A stretch of 64,000 nucleotides of DNA from Nitrosomonas sp. (GCA_019745325.1 JAIETK010000005.1:1-64000); one strand, 5' to 3'; counted from the stretch's first letter, positions 8,822-17,318 are shown. Notes: generated by a model from the sequence alone, not told the origin. Program-made: numbers and translations.

Positions 8822-9307
8822 ATGACCAACATTGCAAAAAACACGATTTGCCTCTGGTACGACAACGATGCCGAGGGTGCGGCGCGATTTTACGCCGAGA
8901 CATTTCCCGATTCGTCAATCGGCGCGGTGCATCGTGCGCCCGGGGATTATCCGTCGGGCAAGGAAGGCGATGTGTTGACTGTCGAGTTCACCGTCATGGG
9001 CATCCCGTGCCTCGGACTCAATGGCGGGCCTGCGTTCACGCACAACGAAGCCTTTTCGTTTCAGGTGGCGACCGAGGACCAAAGTGAAACGGATCGTTAC
9101 TGGAACGCGATCACCGGCAATGGCGGTCAGGAAAGCGATTGCGGCTGGTGCAAGGACAAGTGGGGTATCTCGTGGCAGATTACGCCGGTTGCCCTGACGA
9201 AAGCATTCACCAGTTCGGATCGCGTAGCTGCCAAACGAGCATTCGACGCGATGATGACGATGAAGAAAATCGACATTGCCGCCATCGAAGCAGCATTTCG
9301 CGGTTGA
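8822..9307 (+). CDS. VOC family protein, PhnB/3-demethylubiquinone-methyltransferase-like
   Basis: A 161-residue glyoxalase-fold protein (PF06983 type): KNTICLWYDNDAEGAARFYAETFPDSS at the N-terminus, then FTVMGIPCLGLNGGPAFTHNEAFSF, and near the C-terminus CGWCKDKWGISWQITP and TKAFTSSDRVAAKRAFDAMM. Despite the historical name, most members have no proven methyltransferase activity; VOC proteins typically bind a metal and a small ligand. The start is an ATG preceded by a GGAGATAGGAC ribosome site. It is flanked by repeats on both sides. Confidence 0.9.
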   Translation: MTNIAKNTICLWYDNDAEGAARFYAETFPDSSIGAVHRAPGDYPSGKEGDVLTVEFTVMGIPCLGLNGGPAFTHNEAFSFQVATEDQSETDRYWNAITGNGGQESDCGWCKDKWGISWQITPVALTKAFTSSDRVAAKRAFDAMMTMKKIDIAAIEAAFRG

Positions 9308-9325
9308 GATGTGAATGATCTGATA

Positions 9326-9376
9326 ACCCGCGTAATGCGGAAGCTGAAAGCGTCTCGCCGAATGAGCGTGATAACA
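9326..9376. repeat. Short hairpin repeat, copy 2
   Basis: ACCCGCGTAATGCGGAAGCT followed by GAAAGCGTCTCGCCGAATGAGCGTGAT. It is the same unit as at 8646 and lies right after the VOC gene stop codon. CCGC/GCGG forms a short stem. Confidence 0.75.
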
Positions 9377-9580
9377 GAACCAGGTACCCGGTCTTGCATT
9401 AACACATTTTGCCCAGATCATCAAATGGATTGAGTCGAATCCGAGAACCCCAGATTAAATATCAGGTATGAGGGATCAACAGCATGCAATACTTCTGGAA
9501 TTATAAGTTGGCTGATGTTTTGCCAAAAATGCTTATATGTATTGATTGATAATTCTTATTTAATGCTTATAATGGCATTT

Positions 9581-9838
9581 ATGAATGCGATCATCTGGAA
9601 AACGAAAGCGATCAAACAAGTGCTTAAACTGCAGCGGCAAACAGCACAAACCATTCGCGATGTGATCGAAGAAAAACTCTCTGTTTTTCCTGATTGCACA
9701 GGCGTCAAGAAATTGATCAATCATCAGTTTCAATATCGCCTTCGCATTGGAAACTACAGGGTTTTCTTCGATTTCGATGGAGAGATTCATATCATCAGCA
9801 TTGAAGAGGTGAAAAAGCGCGATGAAACCACTTACTAA
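9581..9838 (+). CDS. RelE-type toxin
   Basis: An 85-residue RelE/ParE-fold protein: MNAIIWKTKAIKQVLKL, then KKLINHQFQYRLRIGNYRVFFDF and HIISIEEVKKRDETTY, the usual RelE end strands with basic residues. Two further in-frame ATGs lie at 9563 and 9572. I prefer 9581 because family members begin close to the first beta strand, but no start has a strong ribosome site. Its 3' end overlaps the antitoxin gene by 17 nt, so the two are co-translated. Confidence 0.85.
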   Translation: MNAIIWKTKAIKQVLKLQRQTAQTIRDVIEEKLSVFPDCTGVKKLINHQFQYRLRIGNYRVFFDFDGEIHIISIEEVKKRDETTY

Positions 9839-10151
9839 TTATCAAACAATCAATGATTCGACAGGCCGTCCGGCTTTTGTTGTAATCCCTTACGCGGATT
9901 TTGTTCATTCCCAAGCCTATGTGCCCAAAGATGGCGTGCCGCATGCGGTGGTCAGTAAAGCAATTGATGGCATGAGCATGCTCGCCGCTTGGCGCGAATA
10001 CTTGATGCTGACACAAGAAGAAATGGCGCAGCGTATGGGTATCACGCAAGCCGGTTACGCCCAGATCGAAGCCGCCAAGCGCCCGCGCAAAGCAACACTG
10101 GAAAAAGCCGCTGCCGCCATGGGCATTACACTGGAACAATTAGCGTATTGA
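9822..10151 (+). CDS. XRE-family antitoxin (HigA/RelB-type)
   Basis: A 109-residue protein. An N-terminal toxin-binding part (NYQTINDSTGRPAFVVIPYADF) resembles Phd/RelB-like antidotes, and a C-terminal HTH follows (EYLMLTQEEMAQRMGITQAGYAQIE...ATLEKAAAAMGITLEQL). It should neutralise the overlapping upstream RelE-type toxin and autoregulate. The toxin-antitoxin order here is toxin first, unlike the third module at 20 kb. Confidence 0.88.
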   Translation: MKPLTNYQTINDSTGRPAFVVIPYADFVHSQAYVPKDGVPHAVVSKAIDGMSMLAAWREYLMLTQEEMAQRMGITQAGYAQIEAAKRPRKATLEKAAAAMGITLEQLAY

Positions 10152-10233
10152 GGCGATTACAGCAACATCAGGTTATGATTAATATATGTCATCAGAATCA
10201 GCGCGATAGGTTAGGATGATATTAGAAATCCCA

Positions 10234-10272
10234 ATCCGCATAAAGCGGAAGTTGAAAGTGTTCCACCGAATA
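10234..10272. repeat. Short hairpin repeat, copy 3
   Basis: ATCCGCATAAAGCGGAAGTT followed by GAAAGTGTTCCACCGAAT. This is the third member of the family seen at 8646 and 9326, again between genes, downstream of the antitoxin and upstream of the RIO kinase. Confidence 0.7.
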
Positions 10273-10304
10273 TTCAAAATATAAACGAGATTATATTCAC
10301 ACCC

Positions 10305-11159
10305 ATGAAAACCCCCAAAAGAATTGAACCCCTGATCCAGGATGGCTTTGTCGATGAAGTGATCCGGCAATTAATGAGCGGCAAGGAAGCTTCGGTTTAT
10401 GTGGTTCGCTGCGGAGATGAAATACGTTGCGCGAAAGTATACAAAGAAGCTAACAAGCGCAGTTTCCGCCAAAGCACGGATTACACCGAAGGCCGCAAGG
10501 TGAAAAACAGCCGCCGCGCGCGCGCAATGGAAAAAGGCACCCGGTACGGACGCAAAGCGCAGGAAGAATCCTGGCAAAGCGCCGAGGTGGATGCCTTGTA
10601 CCGGCTTGCTGCCGCGGGAGTGCGCGTGCCCAAGCCGCATCATTTTCATGAAGGCGTGTTGCTGATGGATCTGGTGACCAACGGCGATGGCAACGCAGCC
10701 CCGCGGCTCAGCGAATTGGTGTTGACTCCGGAATTATCGCGTGAATATCACCGCCTGCTGATTACGCAAGTGGTTCGCATGTTATGCGCGGGGATTATTC
10801 ACGGCGATTTGTCCGAGTATAACGTGCTGGTCGACAGCAACGGGCCGGTGATCATCGATTTGCCGCAAGCGATTGATGCAGCCGCCAATAACCAAGCGTG
10901 CAAAATGTTGCTGCGCGATGTCGAGAACCTGGCGGTTTATTTCGGACAGTTTGCGCCTGAATTGCTTTCTACGAGCTATGGCATGGAGATATGGTCACTT
11001 TACCAAAGCGGACAACTCCATCCGGACAGCGTTTTGACCGGGCACTTCGAATGTATTGAAAAACCAGTCGACCTGCAAAGCGTTCTGCGTGAAATCGATG
11101 ACACGCTGAAGGAGGAAGAAGCAAGGAAGCTTTACCGGGCATTACATGCCCATCAATGA
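10305..11159 (+). CDS. RIO1-like serine protein kinase (PA4780 type)
   Basis: A 284-residue atypical protein kinase of the bacterial RIO family. The nucleotide loop is SGKEASVYVV with a catalytic lysine in CAKVYKE. A basic insertion (RRARAMEKGTRYGRKAQEE) is characteristic of RIO proteins. The catalytic loop is HGDLSEYNVLV and the metal loop VIIDLPQAID. The bacterial substrate is unknown. Length is normal. A copy of the 150-bp miniature element starts 12 nt after the stop codon. Confidence 0.92.
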   Translation: MKTPKRIEPLIQDGFVDEVIRQLMSGKEASVYVVRCGDEIRCAKVYKEANKRSFRQSTDYTEGRKVKNSRRARAMEKGTRYGRKAQEESWQSAEVDALYRLAAAGVRVPKPHHFHEGVLLMDLVTNGDGNAAPRLSELVLTPELSREYHRLLITQVVRMLCAGIIHGDLSEYNVLVDSNGPVIIDLPQAIDAAANNQACKMLLRDVENLAVYFGQFAPELLSTSYGMEIWSLYQSGQLHPDSVLTGHFECIEKPVDLQSVLREIDDTLKEEEARKLYRALHAHQ

Positions 11160-11171
11160 TGCGCGGATTTG

Positions 11172-11319
11172 AGGAAACGCTGATTAATTGACTACACGAG
11201 GGAATCACTTCGTTGCGCGGTACTCGCGCTTTCGCCTATCTTATTGATATGTCTCAGTTGCTGCGTTCCGTGCGCCTTGTGCTTCATCTCGTTCGTCCAA
11301 TTGATCAGCGTTTCTTTAG
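11172..11319. repeat. 150-bp miniature inverted-repeat element, copy A
   Basis: The left end AGGAAACGCTGATTAATTGA and the right end AATTGATCAGCGTTTCTTTA are imperfect inverted repeats. The interior (CTTCGTTGCGCGGTACTCGC, GATATGTCTCAGTTGCTGCG) matches copies at 17389, 28246, 33817 and 36574. There is no coding capacity. It separates the convergent RIO kinase and GST genes, and its right end runs into the GST coding sequence. Confidence 0.88.
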
Positions 11320-11922
11320 GGATGGGGAGCAATTCCCGCTTGGTCTCGATAAAATCGCATCCAGATACCGCGCTACCTCGTGATAGGGCGAAAAATCGAA
11401 TTCGCCGCCCAGCGCGTAGGACAAAACACCCGCCATATGGATATCCGCGACGGTAAATTTGCCGGCCACCAGGAAATCTTTACCGGCGAGATGATTGTTC
11501 AATACCTCAAGCGGTTTCAACAGTTTCTTTTCCGCCGCCTGGACGATGGCCGGATTTCTAATTTTCGCATCCAAAACCTTGCGGTGCATAATCAGATCCA
11601 CACAAGCAGTTTCCATTTGAGTGACCGCAAACAGGCTCCATTTGTAGATCTGTGCTTCGTCTTCCAGCCGATCTGCCCACAGCTTCCCCGCGCCGTATTT
11701 TCTCGACAGATAAAAATTGATCGCCATCGCTTCGGTCAGCACCAGATCACCATCGACCAGCGTGGGCACCTGTGCCAGCGGGTTCAGCTTTAAATACTCG
11801 GGCGCATTCTTCTCTTTCTCGAATGGGTTGATCCGGACATGCTGGAAATCCAGACCAAGCTCCGCCAGCGTGAACAAGACATATTTCGCGCGTGACCATT
11901 CAATGCCATATAGAGTAATCAT
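11305..11922 (-). CDS. Glutathione S-transferase family protein
   Basis: A 205-residue GST. It has an N-terminal thioredoxin-fold domain (ITLYGIEWSRAKYVLFTLAEL...NPLAQVPTLVDGDLVLTEAMAINFYLSRKYG) with the glutathione-binding cis-proline VPTL and the E(S/A)-type segment TEAMAI, then an all-helical C-terminal domain. It would conjugate or bind glutathione; the substrate is unknown. The last few codons and the stop lie inside the right end of miniature element copy A (to 11319), so the C-terminus has been altered by insertion. Confidence 0.9.
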   Translation of the reverse strand: MITLYGIEWSRAKYVLFTLAELGLDFQHVRINPFEKEKNAPEYLKLNPLAQVPTLVDGDLVLTEAMAINFYLSRKYGAGKLWADRLEDEAQIYKWSLFAVTQMETACVDLIMHRKVLDAKIRNPAIVQAAEKKLLKPLEVLNNHLAGKDFLVAGKFTVADIHMAGVLSYALGGEFDFSPYHEVARYLDAILSRPSGNCSPSLKKR

Positions 11923-11993
11923 AATTTCAATTTAGAACTTCCTTAACGCTTGTAATTGCATCGCGGACTCATTATTGCATGTTAGCGAGGTTG

Positions 11994-12196
11994 TTATGGC
12001 GGGTGTTGATTCACAGATGCGACGATCCATTGCGCGGGACGGCGGTTGGAGGGTATGCTTCGCTGGTGTGGAATTTTGGGGAGGGGGTCTAAAGCCTTCT
12101 GGCAATAACTTGCGATGAAACTTAAAACCATGACAACCCTGAAAAATAAGAAGATAGAATGAATACCACAAGACTAGTTATTACTCTTGACGTGAT
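11994..12196. repeat. Dispersed repeat, copy 2 (upstream of TIR/HEPN module)
   Basis: The second copy of the segment at 7341-7534, lying between the divergent GST gene and the TIR-like gene. Most bases match, with a small insertion near 12015-12035. It ends within a 20-codon ORF (12159-12221). A perfect 16-bp palindrome ACGTGATATATCACGT at 12190-12205 overlaps the boundary and might be a protein-binding site or attenuator stem. Confidence 0.75.
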
Positions 12197-12221
12197 ATAT
12201 CACGTTATTTCGGACGTCTAA
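12159..12221 (+). CDS. Conserved 20-residue leader-like small ORF, copy 2
   Basis: ATG to TAA, 20 codons, product beginning MNTTRLVITLDV. It is the counterpart of the ORF at 7494-7556, with identical length and the same ITLDV core. It ends 33 nt before the start of the TIR-like gene. A purine-rich AAGAAGATAGA precedes the start. It is a candidate regulatory leader or small protein; translation is unproven. Confidence 0.45.
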   Translation: MNTTRLVITLDVIYHVISDV

Positions 12222-12254
12222 TCGTAGTTAGCCATCAGAAAAAAGGTGAAATTA

Positions 12255-12977
12255 ATGAAGAAGTGGGAGCTTGAATCTCTTAAAGCTGCAATATTGAGCC
12301 ACGGACTCGTCACTGCCGACATCAAAGATATTCAGCATGGGCAGCAAATCATCCTAAGAGATGGCACCAAAGCAAATTGGTACATGTCTGGGAAGGTCGT
12401 AATCCAAGGAAAAGATTCTGAAGAAAAGAATCTTCTTATATCTGTAGTGCATGGAGGTACCGCGCCTATTGCAGTCCCCATAAAGAGCGACGAGTCCATG
12501 CCCTCTCCGGCAAGTATCGTCAAAGAACCAAAAGTATTTGTCGTTTATGGTCATGACACTGAGACGCGCGACCAACTTGAGCTCATGCTCCTGCGTATGA
12601 ATATCAAACCGGTCATTCTTGGAAATGTGGCACCTGATGGAAAGACAATCATCGAAGCGCTAATAGCAAACACAGATGTTCCATACGCTGTAGTCCTGCT
12701 TACTCCTGATGATGAAGGTTACAAGGCAGGGTTATCTGATCAAAAAGCATTTCGTGCCCGTCAGAATGTGGTGCTGGAAATGGGAATGTTCCTTTCAAAG
12801 CTTGGGCGGGAAAGGGTGGCGATTCTCCACAAGGGTAATCTCGAACTCCCATCAGATATTCACGGATTAATTTATATTCCTTTCAAAATTAGTGTTCAAG
12901 AAGCAAAAAACAAGCTTGCAGCCAGCTTACAAAAAGCAGGCTTCTATATAGATATTGAACACCTATCAGCAGAATAA
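12255..12977 (+). CDS. TIR-like domain nucleotide-binding protein (CAP12/Pycsar effector type)
   Basis: A 240-residue protein. Its C-terminal half matches the TIR-like domain of Pycsar and CBASS effectors: VFVVYGHD (94-101), GKTIIE (129-134) with a candidate catalytic glutamate, and ARQNVVLEMG (168-177), then LGRERVAIL. Such domains degrade NAD when activated. The N-terminal 85 residues are a small sensor-like region of unknown fold. The ATG at 12255 has AAAGGTG 7 nt upstream, so I prefer it to the GTG at 12246. It is followed by a HEPN-like gene. No cyclase gene is seen nearby. Confidence 0.85.
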   Translation: MKKWELESLKAAILSHGLVTADIKDIQHGQQIILRDGTKANWYMSGKVVIQGKDSEEKNLLISVVHGGTAPIAVPIKSDESMPSPASIVKEPKVFVVYGHDTETRDQLELMLLRMNIKPVILGNVAPDGKTIIEALIANTDVPYAVVLLTPDDEGYKAGLSDQKAFRARQNVVLEMGMFLSKLGRERVAILHKGNLELPSDIHGLIYIPFKISVQEAKNKLAASLQKAGFYIDIEHLSAE

Positions 12978-13009
12978 TGACTAACAAACTCATCAACTCA
13001 AACAGTAAA

Positions 13010-13038
13010 AAGCGGCGCGCTTTCGTCGCCTTGTTTTT
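13010..13038 (+). terminator. Possible intrinsic terminator after the TIR-like gene
   Basis: AAAAAGCGGCGCGCTTTCGT followed by CGCC and a T-rich run. The short GGCG/CGCC stem followed by TTGTTTTTT looks like a weak rho-independent terminator. If active, the next gene would need its own promoter or read-through. Confidence 0.45.
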
Positions 13039-13049
13039 TATTGTCAGCT

Positions 13050-13610
13050 ATGGGCAACGTTATGTGTACAGGGATCAGAGGTGTGGCTGAAATCCCAATT
13101 GCTGACTGGCGTTCAATCACAAGCTTGGTTGCAGAGCTAAAACGATGCGATCAATCTGGTCTGATAACTGCTTCAATCGCCATGGCGTTTATTTGCATTG
13201 ACTCGCTAGCAAATCTTGCTCGGCCCACGCAAGCATCGAAAGTAACACGAGCAGATTTCAAAGCTTGGGTTGATAAGTATCTCAAGGCTCATGATGAGCA
13301 ACCTTATAAATATCGAGGCAAAGACGTATATGCGGCTAGGTGCGCATTTCTTCATACATATGGTTCGGAGGCTGAGCTACATACGCAAGATACTGATATC
13401 AAGAAATTTGCTTACCATAACGGCGGCATGCACAACTACAATCCTCAAATAGATCCCAGCTTGGTAATAATTGGAACTAGGTCCTTTGTTAACGACGTAA
13501 TTATTGCAATTGAGTCGTTCATCGAAGAATGTGGCAGTAATTCTGACTTAAAAATCCGTGTCGAGCAGCGTCTTATAGGTTTCCTGCATGAAGTTCCCAT
13601 TTCACAGTAG
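13050..13610 (+). CDS. HEPN-like protein, probable partner of the TIR-like gene
   Basis: A 186-residue helical protein of no firmly recognised family. The segment YAARCAFLHTYGSE contains an R-x4-H motif (R97, H102 from this start), the catalytic signature of HEPN ribonucleases. The helix before it and the flanking hydrophobic helices are compatible with the fold. HEPN proteins are common companions in defence modules. The start is uncertain: ATG at 13050 or 13062, or TTG at 13041. It follows the TIR-like gene by 72 nt on the same strand. Confidence 0.55.
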   Translation: MGNVMCTGIRGVAEIPIADWRSITSLVAELKRCDQSGLITASIAMAFICIDSLANLARPTQASKVTRADFKAWVDKYLKAHDEQPYKYRGKDVYAARCAFLHTYGSEAELHTQDTDIKKFAYHNGGMHNYNPQIDPSLVIIGTRSFVNDVIIAIESFIEECGSNSDLKIRVEQRLIGFLHEVPISQ

Positions 13611-13703
13611 CACCTATAGACAAACTAGGTGTTAGCAATTAGTACGGTAGAGTAACGTCAGGAATCCAGACAGTGCCGCCATGTAGCAAAGCATATTCCG
13701 CCT

Positions 13704-15914
13704 TCACCGGTTCGGATTCCGGCTCAACCTGTAACTAATCTGGTACTCCGCGCCTTCCGCTTCGATGATGAGCGACGATTCCCGGCCGTTTTCGCCTTTC
13801 TTCAACGCGGGAATCGTGGCGATGAACGGGCCGTCGTCGTCATCGCCGCTGTCCAGTTCGAATACGGTGATGTTGAGCCGGTCGTTGAACGCGGTGTTTT
13901 TCGGGTAATACGAGTTGAGCATCCGTCGTTCGTCGTCGTCGAAGTCTTCATCAGTGAAGTCGAGGAAGTTGGTCGCCATGTCGTCGGCGGTCATAGTGAG
14001 GTGGATTTCATCCGCGCCGAGGCCGCTTTGGTCTTCGATGCTGTAGATTTCCAGGTGATTCAGGTAGGAAATACTGTAGCGGTAGCCGGCGAGGAATTCG
14101 AAATCCGTGGTCTGGCTGCGTTCCAGCAGCATGTAAACATCTTTGATGTCGGCGGCGCGGTCGTAGCCGATCACGGTGAGTTTGTCTTCGTTGGATACTT
14201 GTTCAAACGGCGCGGGGGCGGCGATGCCTTCGAACAGGTTGAGACGGATTTTCCGGTTGAAGTCGTTTTGGATGTAAAACTCCACCCGGTAAGGATTGCC
14301 GCTTAACAATTGCTCGGCCAGTGGCGCGCGGAACCAGCATTCGTCGTTGGCGCCGTTTTTCTGGCCCACCGGCAAGCGCGGATCTTTGGGATCGTCGTTC
14401 GGCAATAAGCCGATGGCGAGGAAACGGTTCTCGCCGGTGTGCTTGATGAAGGAAAAAGCGATGTTGCCGGTGAATTGATCGTCTCTCTCGGCAGCTTTCA
14501 GGCGAATGAACATCGGCCGGTGCACATCGACCTGATCACCCGTTTCGCCAAGCTGAAATTCGTGTTGCAGACCGTTTAACCAGTCGTGGTCGAGTCCTAT
14601 TTCTGTCCATTTGACTTGATTGAACGGGTCAATTTTTGTGGACATGGCGTTGTCGTAATAAAAAGCGGCTTCGAGATTGGGCGAGTAAGTGAAGGTGTAG
14701 GTGCCCGGTTCGCGGATGTAAATCCATTGAAACACGCCGGGGGAGGGGATCTTCAGATCGTTGGCGATGTTGACCTTCACCAGTGAACCCGGCGCTTGAA
14801 AATGCACAAAATCGCTTTGCAGTTTGGCCTGGTTCGGGGTGTTGTACTTAAATTGCCAATGCACTTGCGCCAGAATGCCTTTGTGGTCGCTTTGGATTCT
14901 TTCAAACGCCATATCCAATGCGGAAAAATTCGACGGCAAAATCCGCATGTGCTGCGCAACCAGATGGCGCGGCGTTTCGCCCACGGCATCGGTGCGTTGT
15001 TTCGGAAAACAGATGTAATCCAGCCGCTCTTTCAACCCCGCCGGCAAATACTTGCCTTCTTTAAGATTGGTGTTGGTCAAGCCCGGATCGGCTTCCATGA
15101 AAGCGCCCGGCGGCGTCATGAACGTGCGCCAGCCGTCGATCAGTTGTTCGGTGAAAATCAGTTGGTTTTGCCTGAAGGGAATGCCTTGGGAAGAATTATT
15201 GTACGGGCCGCCGTTGTTGATGAACACATTGGTCCACTCACCGTGGCCATCGGTGGAGTAGGGCGGCGTATCGCCGCGGATGTTCAAATCACCCAACACG
15301 ATGACTTTGTCCCAATTGGCGTTGCCTTCCGGCGCGCCGATGAGGTCGATCAGCGCGCTTTCGATGACTTTCAATTGCCGCAGGCGGATGGTGTGGTGTT
15401 CGCCGACTTCGTCGTAAAACGCTTGCAAGTGCGTCAAGGCGATGGTCACGGCTTCAAAGTGCAAGCCGGTGCTGATTTGCACGATGGCCACGCCTTTTTC
15501 CGCCAGACCATCATCACCGGCGCTCATCGGGTATAAAAAACCGGGAATACCGACGCTGTCGTAGGGATAAAACCGGCTGAGGTTACTGGAAAAGTTTTTG
15601 TCCGACGGCGGCAGCACGAAGAACTCGAATTTGCTGAAGATCGCCAGTCCGCCGTCGTTCAGATCGCCGCTGCTGCCGTCGAACGACACAATGTTATGTG
15701 GATATAGATGCTTCAATCCGTCTCTCAGGATCTCTTTCGCATCTTCATTGTCCGCCTCGTTGAACACCACTACGTCAGGATGCTCGTCAAACCCGAAATT
15801 GGCCGGATCGAGCGCCTTGACCGTCGCCTTCGTGCGCCATTCGGCGTCGCTGTGCGGGCCTGCAGGCCAGGCTTGCGCCTGGATGTTCATGGTGAGGATT
15901 CGGATATTTCTCAT
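13704..15914 (-). CDS. Endonuclease/exonuclease/phosphatase family protein with C-terminal beta domains
   Basis: A 736-residue protein. The first ~350 residues form an EEP domain: start MRNIRILTMNIQAQ, metal-site NEAD, DLNIRGDTP and the catalytic-type SDHKGILAQVHW. The rest appears as beta-rich domains with no assigned function. I use the ATG at 15914, which has AAGGAG 10 nt upstream; an open frame continues to 16079 but overlaps the next gene and has no family match. No signal peptide is evident. Substrates in the EEP superfamily range from DNA to phospholipids and phosphoinositides, so none is assigned. Confidence 0.85.
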   Translation of the reverse strand: MRNIRILTMNIQAQAWPAGPHSDAEWRTKATVKALDPANFGFDEHPDVVVFNEADNEDAKEILRDGLKHLYPHNIVSFDGSSGDLNDGGLAIFSKFEFFVLPPSDKNFSSNLSRFYPYDSVGIPGFLYPMSAGDDGLAEKGVAIVQISTGLHFEAVTIALTHLQAFYDEVGEHHTIRLRQLKVIESALIDLIGAPEGNANWDKVIVLGDLNIRGDTPPYSTDGHGEWTNVFINNGGPYNNSSQGIPFRQNQLIFTEQLIDGWRTFMTPPGAFMEADPGLTNTNLKEGKYLPAGLKERLDYICFPKQRTDAVGETPRHLVAQHMRILPSNFSALDMAFERIQSDHKGILAQVHWQFKYNTPNQAKLQSDFVHFQAPGSLVKVNIANDLKIPSPGVFQWIYIREPGTYTFTYSPNLEAAFYYDNAMSTKIDPFNQVKWTEIGLDHDWLNGLQHEFQLGETGDQVDVHRPMFIRLKAAERDDQFTGNIAFSFIKHTGENRFLAIGLLPNDDPKDPRLPVGQKNGANDECWFRAPLAEQLLSGNPYRVEFYIQNDFNRKIRLNLFEGIAAPAPFEQVSNEDKLTVIGYDRAADIKDVYMLLERSQTTDFEFLAGYRYSISYLNHLEIYSIEDQSGLGADEIHLTMTADDMATNFLDFTDEDFDDDERRMLNSYYPKNTAFNDRLNITVFELDSGDDDDGPFIATIPALKKGENGRESSLIIEAEGAEYQISYRLSRNPNR

Positions 15915-15978
15915 GATGGAAGTTCTCCTTGCGGTGGATATTAATGTCGCTAGCCGGATGGATATAGGAGGTATCGTG

Positions 15979-16929
15979 TTATGGATTGATGGCCGTGCGG
16001 TGCGATACGGCTTCCAGGAAATTGCGCAAGTGCGGTAACAGCAGCGATGGCTTTTCTTCTTGCACGGCGTGACCGACATCGCTCATGATGACGAGTTTTG
16101 AATTCGGCAGATTCTCATGCAAGCGTTTGCCGACGGCCAGCGGTACGATTTCATCTTCCCGGCTCCAGATAATCAGCGCGGGAATGGTAAGGCTTGAGTA
16201 GTTCTCTGAAAATTCCTGCAGATCGGTTGGCAGCATTTGCCGTGCCGACGTGAGGAGTGCGTATTTGGCGTCCGGCTGGCCGAGATCGGCGGCATAGTGG
16301 TCGACGGCTTCTTGCGGAATCAGATCGTCGTTGAAATACACTTTTTGCAGCAGATTTTTTACCTGCAGCGTATTGGGCAAGGCGTAAGTTAGCAATGGTC
16401 CCAAAACCGGGGTGGCGAGTATTTTTACGAAACCAGGCAGTTCCTGCGGGTAAGCAACGCTGTCGATGAGCACCAGGCTTTTTTGCAGGCCGGGGTTGGA
16501 TGCCGATAAATAAATCGATACCGCCAATGCGACTCCACCCCCATAGGAATGGCCGACGATGTGAAGATTTTTCAAATTGTTTTCGAGAATAAAGTTTCTG
16601 ATCAGGCGCGCTTGTTCATATACGGAATACGCATCGTCGCGCGGTTTAGGCGAGTTGCCGAAGCCTTTCAAGTCGATGGCGATGACCCGGTTCTTTTGCG
16701 CCAGCGGTTCGATGACATGCCGCCAGCTATAGCTGCTTGCGCCAAAACCATGAATCAGCAACACCGGCTCACCCGCGCCGGTGCTCGAGGATGCCAGTTC
16801 CAGTTCGTTGGTTTTGTCCAAGTTCCGGTATTGTGTCCAGCCGGGAATATTCTTGTCCATGACGGCGCAGCCGCTGACGGTTATAACCGTCAGCAGCAGC
16901 GTGAGCTTTAGCAAGAGATTGTTTTTCAT
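15979..16929 (-). CDS. Lipoprotein alpha/beta hydrolase
   Basis: A 316-residue hydrolase. The N-terminus MKNNLLLKLTLLLTVITVSGC is a lipoprotein signal with lipobox VSGC, so it should sit in the cell envelope. The alpha/beta fold shows the oxyanion region LIHGFGASSYSW, the nucleophile elbow GHSYGGG, an acid near IIWSREDEIVP and the catalytic histidine in DVGHAVQEEKP. The substrate is unknown (esterase or haloperoxidase-like). It starts at the ATG that overlaps the stop of the upstream membrane protein gene by 4 nt, indicating an operon. Confidence 0.9.
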   Translation of the reverse strand: MKNNLLLKLTLLLTVITVSGCAVMDKNIPGWTQYRNLDKTNELELASSSTGAGEPVLLIHGFGASSYSWRHVIEPLAQKNRVIAIDLKGFGNSPKPRDDAYSVYEQARLIRNFILENNLKNLHIVGHSYGGGVALAVSIYLSASNPGLQKSLVLIDSVAYPQELPGFVKILATPVLGPLLTYALPNTLQVKNLLQKVYFNDDLIPQEAVDHYAADLGQPDAKYALLTSARQMLPTDLQEFSENYSSLTIPALIIWSREDEIVPLAVGKRLHENLPNSKLVIMSDVGHAVQEEKPSLLLPHLRNFLEAVSHRTAINP

Positions 16930-17318
16930 GTCAAAGCGCGGATCAGCATCGTCAGATCGAAGATAGCGCCGCCGAAAAAAGCGATTGCGCCAAAAATCGG
17001 TAATACTGCAATGATATTGCAAGCTTTTTTCAACCGGCTGGCTTCATCGTCGTTTTCAATCTTCATGTGGCGTGGAATGGACAAAATGACATAACTTATC
17101 AGGTAAAGGAAGATGATGTTTCCGATCGTCAGCGGCAGAAGGTTGGTCAGATAGATTTCCACCGGACCGAGCGTTTGTTCCGGGCAATAACCGCATTTGT
17201 CGATCAATTCAAACACCATGTCGCGTCTGGCGTTGATGAATTGAAAGAAGCTTAATGTCGTATTGACAGCACCCCATAAAGCCGCCATTAAAACAATCGG
17301 AAGTCCCAATTTATCCAT
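16926..17318 (-). CDS. Small integral membrane protein of unknown function
   Basis: A 130-residue protein with three or four hydrophobic segments (IVLMAALWGAVNTTLSFF, NLLPLTIGNIIFLYLISYVI, CNIIAVLPIFGAIAFFGG). Between the first two is a short loop with two cysteines (CGYC). No family is recognised. The gene is translationally coupled to the downstream lipoprotein hydrolase (ATGA overlap), so the two products may act together at the membrane. Confidence 0.75.
   Translation of the reverse strand: MDKLGLPIVLMAALWGAVNTTLSFFQFINARRDMVFELIDKCGYCPEQTLGPVEIYLTNLLPLTIGNIIFLYLISYVILSIPRHMKIENDDEASRLKKACNIIAVLPIFGAIAFFGGAIFDLTMLIRALT

Noticed and set aside
15915..16079. Upstream extension of the EEP protein
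   Set aside because: It overlaps the end of the hydrolase gene, and the ATG at 15914 has a good ribosome site and a family-like N-terminus.
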